From: Thysanoteuthis rhombus
Lineage: Eukaryota; Mollusca; Cephalopoda; Oegopsida; Thysanoteuthidae
Direction of reading: 5' to 3'
DNA length: 64,000 nt
Assembly: GCA_963457665.1 (NCBI GenBank)
Contig: OY735207.1
Location: 32,396,578 to 32,460,577 of the forward strand
Shown here: one piece after another, positions 57,301 to 64,000 of the stretch
Numbering within the stretch: position 1 is the stretch's first letter
Layout of the letters: every line of letters begins with the position of its first letter
The notes under the pieces: generated by a model
The model's input: the letters and a program-made list of their open reading frames with translations, nothing else
Database searches by the model: none
What the model was told of the DNA's origin: nothing
Program-made: the position numbers and the translations under genes

Positions 57301-60300
57301 TAGTCCTGCAAATGTGTGCAATAAAAGCTCTTCCATTTTCTGTTGTTGCCATTAGTAAGACATCGCTGAATAGACAAAAAATGATCATAGTAGAAGATGC
57401 ATATTAACTTGTGCTTATCATGTAATTAGTAATGCAAAACCAATTAAACCAAACCCAGGTTTCTGACAGATGACACATTTTCTACATAGATATTTATATT
57501 AGGGTGAAATTGTTTGCGATTTTCATTAATTAAAACTCCTGACATTTCATTTATGGGCCGGAGATATTTTAGTTGCTTAGTTATTTGGGAAATGAGGCAC
57601 AATCATTATATGATCTCCGCTTATTAGTTTTGCTTGTACATTTTGTTCTCTAATATTACAATAAAACATTGGAAGTTATTTAGTTGACCTCATCAAACAA
57701 CCTTACCTGCTTTGGATTGAAGAACATGCAGACTTTAACGAAAGGTATAATTATAATATTATAAAGGGAATGAAGAAAGACTTGAGTTAGCACAAAAATA
57801 GTATTGATGTTTTTACACAGCTTTTGTTGATAGCAAATAAAACCATACCACTTACAATATGACAAATGATTTCTTTCTTTTGCAATATGCTTTCCTTTTG
57901 CTTCAATTCCCCTCCCCTTCCATATCTAATAGTAATTCTTTAGTTGATTCTTCAATAAAGAGATATTCAAAATTAGCTTTTACAGTGTTGTTATCACTAT
58001 AAATAACAGCACAGCATTAATTTTCATTTTGATATTTGCAATTTGATTAGACAAACAATTTTTTTAATGAAATTTTTGTCATGTTCTCAATTTTGTATAT
58101 TTTATTGGGGGGAGGTGTAATGGTTTTAAAACTGACAAATAAAATTAGTTCTGATTACAAAACTCATTAGATGTTTTATTATTTTTTTTATTTTGTTGTA
58201 ATATTTTCTGTTGAAGACATCTTTCCAGAAAATTCTGGTACTTTTCAGTTTGAGATGTGAAGATTTCCTTTGTCTACAGTCTCAATATGTTTGCATACAT
58301 TAGATGAACTTACCAGCAGACAATTACACATTTAGCTCTATCATTTAAAATTGATTATTGTTAGATAGATTTTAAATCTTGAATACATGTAGTGAATAAA
58401 ACAAACATTGTTTTTAATATTTTGCAAATCATGAAATGTGCATTTGTAAAATAAAGAAAAATATTTTTATGATCTCCTGAAAAAAATCTTTAGTAGATGA
58501 GATATAGTCTTGAAATTCTGCACCAGAAATGCCACTGACTGCAAAAGTAAGTTGTACTTCAGAGAATTTCAGTTGATCTTATTAATCTATTGAAATTTTG
58601 GGAAAATAATTTCACTGCTTATCTCCTCTTGCTGAAATGTGATGCATGAAGATAACATGAAATCAAATTACAGTTTCTGGAGAGAAAGAGTGAAAAAAAA
58701 TGAAGCAGCTAAATATTTAAGATTGTGTTCAAAAATACTATGCAAATGATGCATGGGTCAAATGAAGTACTTTCAAGCAAAAAATACAGCCAACATTTAC
58801 ATCTCTCATTGCATTAATATTTGCTTTGATTCATCAAGGATCAAGAAAAAAATTTTATTTGTTATATTCATACACACATTCTTTGTCTTGAGAATAATTG
58901 AAGAATCTTCAATTCCATTTAAAAAAATTTCCTTTTCAGTGAACTTGTTACAATTAACTCTATTTTACTGTTAAATGCATCAGTCAGAGATATAATTATC
59001 ATTTCTTTTATTAAATGTTTATTAACTATACATGTGAGAAATGACTGTTTTTCCAAACTAAAAGAAATGGACCAGTTTGTGAGAAATGATGTATAAAATA
59101 TTTTCTCTTGTTTATTCTAGCTGTGAGGTAAATTACTGCAACTGCCATAAGGCAAAGTGATTGTTTTAAATGAGAAAAAAATGGAAATTCATTCTGCTTG
59201 AAAACCTATTTTAACCATCTTGTTTGTCTCTTGATTTTCTTAAGAAATCTTCCTGAGCTTCATCAACAATATGTTTCCTGATATTCAGAGAGAACAAAAA
59301 ATTTGGAACTGGATATCTCAGAAAGTTTGTCTTCTGCAGTGTTACTGAATTAAATACCTTGGATTTTTAGGATAATGTAAACATTGTTTTAGTTTGAATC
59401 AAAAATTGATCAGTAAGTTAATACAAGTATTTGATGAGTTTCTATTCACTATTCTGGAATTTAGAAACTTGTGTAAGTGCAGTGAAGCAAGTTAAATGGA
59501 ATTCTTATTGATATCCTTCCAAGAGATACATCTCAACAACATGTCATATTTGCTTTTCATTCTGCATCTTTCAATTTTCTTAATTCACGCATTGCATTTA
59601 GCAGATTGTCAGTCTTTATTTTGGGGTGTAGAATGCATATTATTATCTAACTTTATGAATTGGATTTATAAATAACTTCTCTATCCAAACTATATTGTCT
59701 TTTGAAGTAATAGATGGCAACAGATTCTTTCAATATATTTTGATAACTGGAAATATTTCAGCAAATACATGTCCATAGCACAAATTCATGTGGTTAGAGC
59801 AGCACATTTGTTGCCAAGAAATCTTAGGTTTCCTTTACTTTTGCTAAGTTGATTGAGACTCCTTACCTTGAAGAAGAAAAAAATGAATTTTCCTGAAGGT
59901 GCGAGTTCCTCTTTTACTTTTAAAATTACACTTAGTGATTTCAATAATAAACATGGCAGGGTATTCAATTTATGCAATATTTTGAAGCAATTGTACTGCA
60001 CTGGGTAATTGGTTTGGATACGCTCTATAAAGGAATTAGAAACAAATAAAGATTTACTAATAAACTAAGTGACCACTTCCTAGAATTATAAAAGCACTAC
60101 TGAGAATTATTTTGTTTGTTCCTGAATAAACTTTAGCTGTAAAACTCCCATGCTCATTTTACTTCATTTTACTTCTATTAAATGGATGGGCAGATCTTCT
60201 AGACTTTCCTGTAATAAAATAGACTAATATAGTCTAAGAAAAATTATATTGTTTTTGGAAAAAAGCTTTCGATTCAAACCAAGTTTTGTGCTACCATACA

Positions 60301-61901
60301 CACTTTATATTGGCTTTTTATCGAGAGCTATGAATAAAGTGAAACCAAGACATTCTAGAAGTTGTCCACAACTATGCAGAAATAGAAATAGTCTTGTTTT
60401 AAGAAAAACATAAAAACAATGAAATAAACAAAGAAAGAGAAAGAAAATAGATGCTACAATAAGATCAAGGGAACATGTTAATTAAGAACTGATTTCACTT
60501 TCTATAAGTTCAAATGAATTAGATTTGCACAGTCCATTCAAGATTCTCTTTAAATTTTAGAATTCATTTTACTGCATTTCTTTAGTGAATAATTGTCTTT
60601 TCTGCATTTGAATATTGAATGATGAGCTCTTTGAGAGATATTTCTATTGTAAACAAGACCAATTCCTTCGGTCAAAAAACCTGTTTCAAATTTGGTGTTA
60701 CATCTATGAGTAGGAGTCAAATTTATCACTTCATTTCTTATCTACAAAAAGAGCAATATGCATTTTTCCATGTTTTACTTGTCATGTTTAGCATAATTAT
60801 CTGATGATAAAAAGAGTATAGGTACTACCAGTCATTAACAAGTCAACTTTTATTCCTCTCATGAAATATCAGCTTGTGTTTTGTGGCAAATGAATCAAAT
60901 GATTTCTTGTCGTTTCTCGAAAACAACACTTTCAGTCTGCTTTATTCAATGCTGTCAAAATTCACTAGTATATGTATTTTACAAGCCAACTATAATCTCT
61001 ACTATTGAATGCCAGTATTTAGCCACCCATACTTAAACAAACCAGCCGCATTTTATATCATGGAGAGTCACTAATTACTCTGAATGTACAAGCACTCAAG
61101 CAAATTCCATTGTGAGACAAACAAATGGACAAAGATTTGTTCCAGATTGCTGATAGAAAATCATAGTAAATAAAAAGGATTTGATCAAGGTTACTCTGTT
61201 CAAATTATAAACTGTGGCCATTTGAGAGGAAAACTTCAAATCTTCCTTATTTTTCTGTTCATTTCTTTTTTTGCTAAGCTGGCATATATTGTAAAATATA
61301 GCTACAGTTTTTGATTGCTTTACTAAGTTCCTCTGTGCTCAATGTCATAAGGTATTTCATGACTTTTTTTTCCTAACGTTTACTGAGATACTCTCATATA
61401 TAATGATAAGATACTCGAGTAATAAGTTGGAACAAAACTAATCTGTTCATTTTATCATTTTCAAAAAACTTTTTGAATGGCTTTTAAACTGGACAGATCC
61501 ATCAAGTTGGCAAAATTTCCTGTAATGGCTGCTTTCAAGAAAGTTTGCTACACGTACTACTTTCTCACTTCACAGGATCAGCAAGTTTTCCAAATGCATT
61601 TTCTGTTCGACTAAAGTATAAAAGGATGAACAGCAAATAAGCTGTCAACCTTCTTAGTCAATTATTTTGTTGCTATCCATCTACTGGATCCATTCCAAAA
61701 ATGACTGAACAATGTATATTGAATGAACCCCTTACTAAAATAAAAGGGAAATCCACCATTAACAAAAAAGAAACTTGGTGATTTTCTTGATCCAAATCTT
61801 TCCTGCTATCATGCAACATTAAAGCCAAATATTATATTCATGATTCCTGAAGGAATCTCACTTACTAAAATCTGCCTTTCTGCTCCTGAAAGATCTAATT
61901 A
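57301..61901. other. no gene seen; 4.6 kb AT-rich
   Basis: No protein motif or repeat family was supported. A patch near 57540-57640 (TTTATGGGCCGGAGATATTT...) looks less random and contains homeodomain-type words. A minimal TTCTAG|CTGTGAG|GTAAAT arrangement near 59117-59127 would be a seven-base microexon and is not called. Confidence 0.4.
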
Positions 61902-62086
61902 CAGAGAAACCTTGATCATTTGAATATCAGTTATCCAAATTACGGACTATCCAGACAAGATTTCATGGTCCCTTATTTGTGTTCAATATGGCTTCCTTTT
62001 TTATGATTGGATCACTTATCCGAACGATCAATTATCCGAAAAAAATACTCTCTGCCCATCTCGTTTGGACAATCAAGGTTTCTCAG
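61902..62086. mobile_element. 185 bp Tigger/pogo-like MITE with TA target site
   Basis: The left end reads TA|CAGAGAAACCTTGATCATTT. The reverse complement of the right end reads TA|CTGAGAAACCTTGATTGTCC. TA borders both sides. Inside, ATCAGTTATCCAAATTACGG and GATCAATTATCCGAA recall the TTATCCG words that are common next to Tigger ends. Non-coding, presumably mobilised by a related transposase elsewhere. Confidence 0.65.
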
Positions 62087-63552
62087 TATTTTGTTAATAT
62101 TGTAAGGTTGTTTTTCATTGATGGAGACACTACTTACTCCTCTCAAACTAGAAAAAAAACTCCAGCAACAACTCTGAAAGACAACACATGCCTTCTTTCT
62201 GGCTCTGTTTTTGGTCTATAGTATCTGTTTGATAACATTACGCAATATTTGAGTACAGCCCACTATCCTTTGGCTCACAAGTGGAATAGGACCTATGAAC
62301 AAATAGCTTCAGATCAACACTCTGGCTTATAGACTAGATAGAAACTAGATCTGTACTTTTTACTTGCAAGGAAAAGCAGAGAGCCTCTTACTAACAGGTT
62401 TCTACCTTGCACTTCTATTCATTGTAGCAGTTATCTTTTTCAATAGCGTTGAAATTAACTAGTGCCTGTGATATCTCACTGTGGAATAGGTGAAAATATT
62501 TATAAACATAACACCAATCTGACTGAAAGTAGTTAGATTGTAAAATGATCATAGCAAATATGGAAATTTTATGTAAAGCATCCCTTGCAGGGATATGATA
62601 ACTAAGAAAAACTTGCTCATGTGTAAAGAGCCTACCACTTAGTTCAGTTAATAGACCTTTAAAATGTGTACAAACTGAAGAGAACAGAATAAGTAGTTTG
62701 AAGGCAGCTGGCCAGAGATATTTGAGCTAGAAAGAATCAGCAAAGGAAAACTATGGCATCTCTTATTTTGTATTGAAGTCTCAACCTAACATATTTAATT
62801 CTGCTTTGCATTCACCATTTTCTCCCCTACTGACAATACTACTTTCATGATTTTTATCATAACCAGCAATTGTTTTCCGGTTACTGGACAATACTCCAGC
62901 CCATTCTTTGTGGCCTGTTATGTCTAATTTCGTTAGGGAGGAAAACATCAAGAACAGAATCTTTGTGTACTTTTATTTGGGGGCAGTGTATGAACTATAG
63001 CAGCCAATTGAGTAGGCACTCTGTGAGAAACAAATCCTTACAAAGATGTTCATGATCATTATCATATCCATTAAATGTGCTTTGAAAATTGTAAAATAAA
63101 TTGGATACTATTTTCAGACTGATGAAATAAGAATTTCTGTATTCTGTAAATAATGTTGATTGAATCAATGCAGTTTTCATTGTAGACAAGACAATCTAGT
63201 ACAAGCTAAAAGGATTTACAGTACTCTTATGTTTTCAAGACCAAAGACAAAGGACATAATGACTGAATTGAGTCAACTGGAAGATTTGCCAGTTTGAAAA
63301 TACATACCAAATCTTTTATCCATCCACAGGATTTGTAGCTTGTGATACATTTATTTATTCTACCAGCACCAACATAATCATTGATAAATCAATAATATTA
63401 TGTGCAAAGTTTGTGCAATTTACATTGACAGATCTGTACATGCATTTCAGTACCTTCAGTTTCTTACAAATACTGTTTATTTGTGCCACGCCCATGTGTT
63501 CAAACCATCTTCTCAGGTATTTTGTGACTAATGTATTTTCTATTTCTTTCAG
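62087..63552. other. no gene seen; ends in an acceptor tract
   Basis: AT-rich, with short domain-less frames. The last bases TTTTCTATTTCTTTCAG form the acceptor of the next candidate exon. Confidence 0.4.
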
Positions 63553-63616
63553 ACAGGTGTGCAGCCTAAAGCAGCAACAGGTCCATTGTTTATGCAATTT
63601 CAGTGTCTTCGTTCAG
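63553..63616 (+). CDS. candidate internal exon, 64 bases
   Basis: The acceptor TTTCTATTTCTTTCAG (AG at 63551-63552) and donor TTCAG|GTAAAC (GT at 63617-63618) enclose a block richer in G+C than its flanks. Two frames are open: frame 1 gives TGVQPKAATGPLFMQF and QCLRS; frame 2 gives QVCSLKQQQVHCLCNF and SVFVQ. Frame 1 looks more protein-like and would start in phase 0, which would fit an upstream exon ending in a complete codon, such as one ending in ATG. The product is unknown. Confidence 0.4.
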
Positions 63617-64000
63617 GTAAACTCTCCCCTCCCCTCCTACAATATCCATCTCTTTTTACAAGACACGCCCACAAAATCTTAAAAGGACTATTGTTTGATT
63701 AGTAGGAAAATAAAAGCTATTTCTATTTAGACTCTTCCCTTTCAACCACTAACTCTATCTATTAAACTGTTTCATTTTTTGTTTTTTTTTTCGTTGTTGT
63801 TGCTTTTGAACAAAAGAAAATCCTCTCTCTTCGTGTACTTTTTTACCTATATTATCTAGAGAATTTTTGCAAAGAATTTCAACTTTCTTTCGAAAAAAAC
63901 ATCAAATTTTTCGGCCCAAGTTTCTGAACGAGATTGTGTCACTTGATAGTTTTTGACTAGTTTAAACCAAAATCTACCATGTAATTTATTGATGTTTATG
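63617..64000. other. no gene seen
   Basis: Intron-like sequence after the candidate donor, with a pyrimidine-rich start and T runs. Nothing else is supported up to the window edge. Confidence 0.4.

Noticed and set aside
59117-59127. Seven-base microexon TCTAG|CTGTGAG|GTAAAT
   Set aside because: Cannot be distinguished from random splice-like words.
1-64000. CRISPR array, bacterial operon, rRNA or viral gene
   Set aside because: No regularly spaced repeats, no ribosome-binding-site-linked frames, no rRNA-like blocks and no viral protein motifs were seen; the window is clearly animal nuclear DNA.

Overview
The window reads as intronic or intergenic DNA from an animal nuclear genome. It is strongly AT-rich and full of homopolymer T/A tracts and (TA)n microsatellites. 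No complete gene or long open reading frame is visible. It is crowded with decayed class II transposons (hAT, mariner, pogo/Tigger-like and piggyBac-like pieces) and RTE-type LINEs. These families, plus a relic of a multicopy ORF family seen in many marine invertebrates, point to an invertebrate metazoan. A lophotrochozoan such as a mollusc is possible, but that is a weak inference. No bacterial operon, CRISPR array, rRNA, confident tRNA or viral gene was seen.

Layout. 0-5.7 kb: a possible truncated exon end at the left edge, a hAT transposase relic, a short candidate exon with strong splice sites, and a 1.0 kb Tigger-like element. 5.7-15.5 kb: mostly featureless, with one compact copy of a repeat family called here the GTCAAACTC family. 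15.5-17.2 kb: a more G+C-rich candidate exon, then two copies of a ~300 bp repeat set among (TA)n tracts. 17-24 kb: mostly featureless apart from a minus-strand mariner relic at 20.7-21.6 kb. 24.2-31 kb: a 1.36 kb foldback element with long inverted arms, a long GTCAAACTC copy, a LINE 3' fragment, a MITE, two mariner relics of opposite orientation and an RTE LINE relic. 34-48 kb: a 92 bp TTAA-flanked MITE, a 2.9 kb relic of the unclassified nuclease-like ORF family, a 2.8 kb hAT element with terminal repeats and a target-site duplication, two more GTCAAACTC copies, a second RTE LINE that keeps its endonuclease part, and a Tigger-like MITE. 48-50 kb: two candidate exons, the second ending in a stop codon followed by AATAAA, then another GTCAAACTC copy. 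53-57 kb: a third mariner relic and a 205 bp direct duplication. 57-64 kb: mostly featureless, with one 185 bp MITE and a good candidate exon near the right edge.

How the parts relate. All transposase and reverse-transcriptase frames are broken by stops and frameshifts, so no mobile element here looks able to encode its own protein. If a host gene crosses the window, its visible parts are a few short plus-strand exon candidates separated by kilobases of intron (4169-4217, 15704-15858, 48380-48444, 49478-49730, 63553-63616). Their reading phases do not all join, so they may belong to more than one gene or include false positives. The exons were called by eye from splice-site patterns, and the repeat classes from recognised protein motifs and terminal repeats; no database search was possible.
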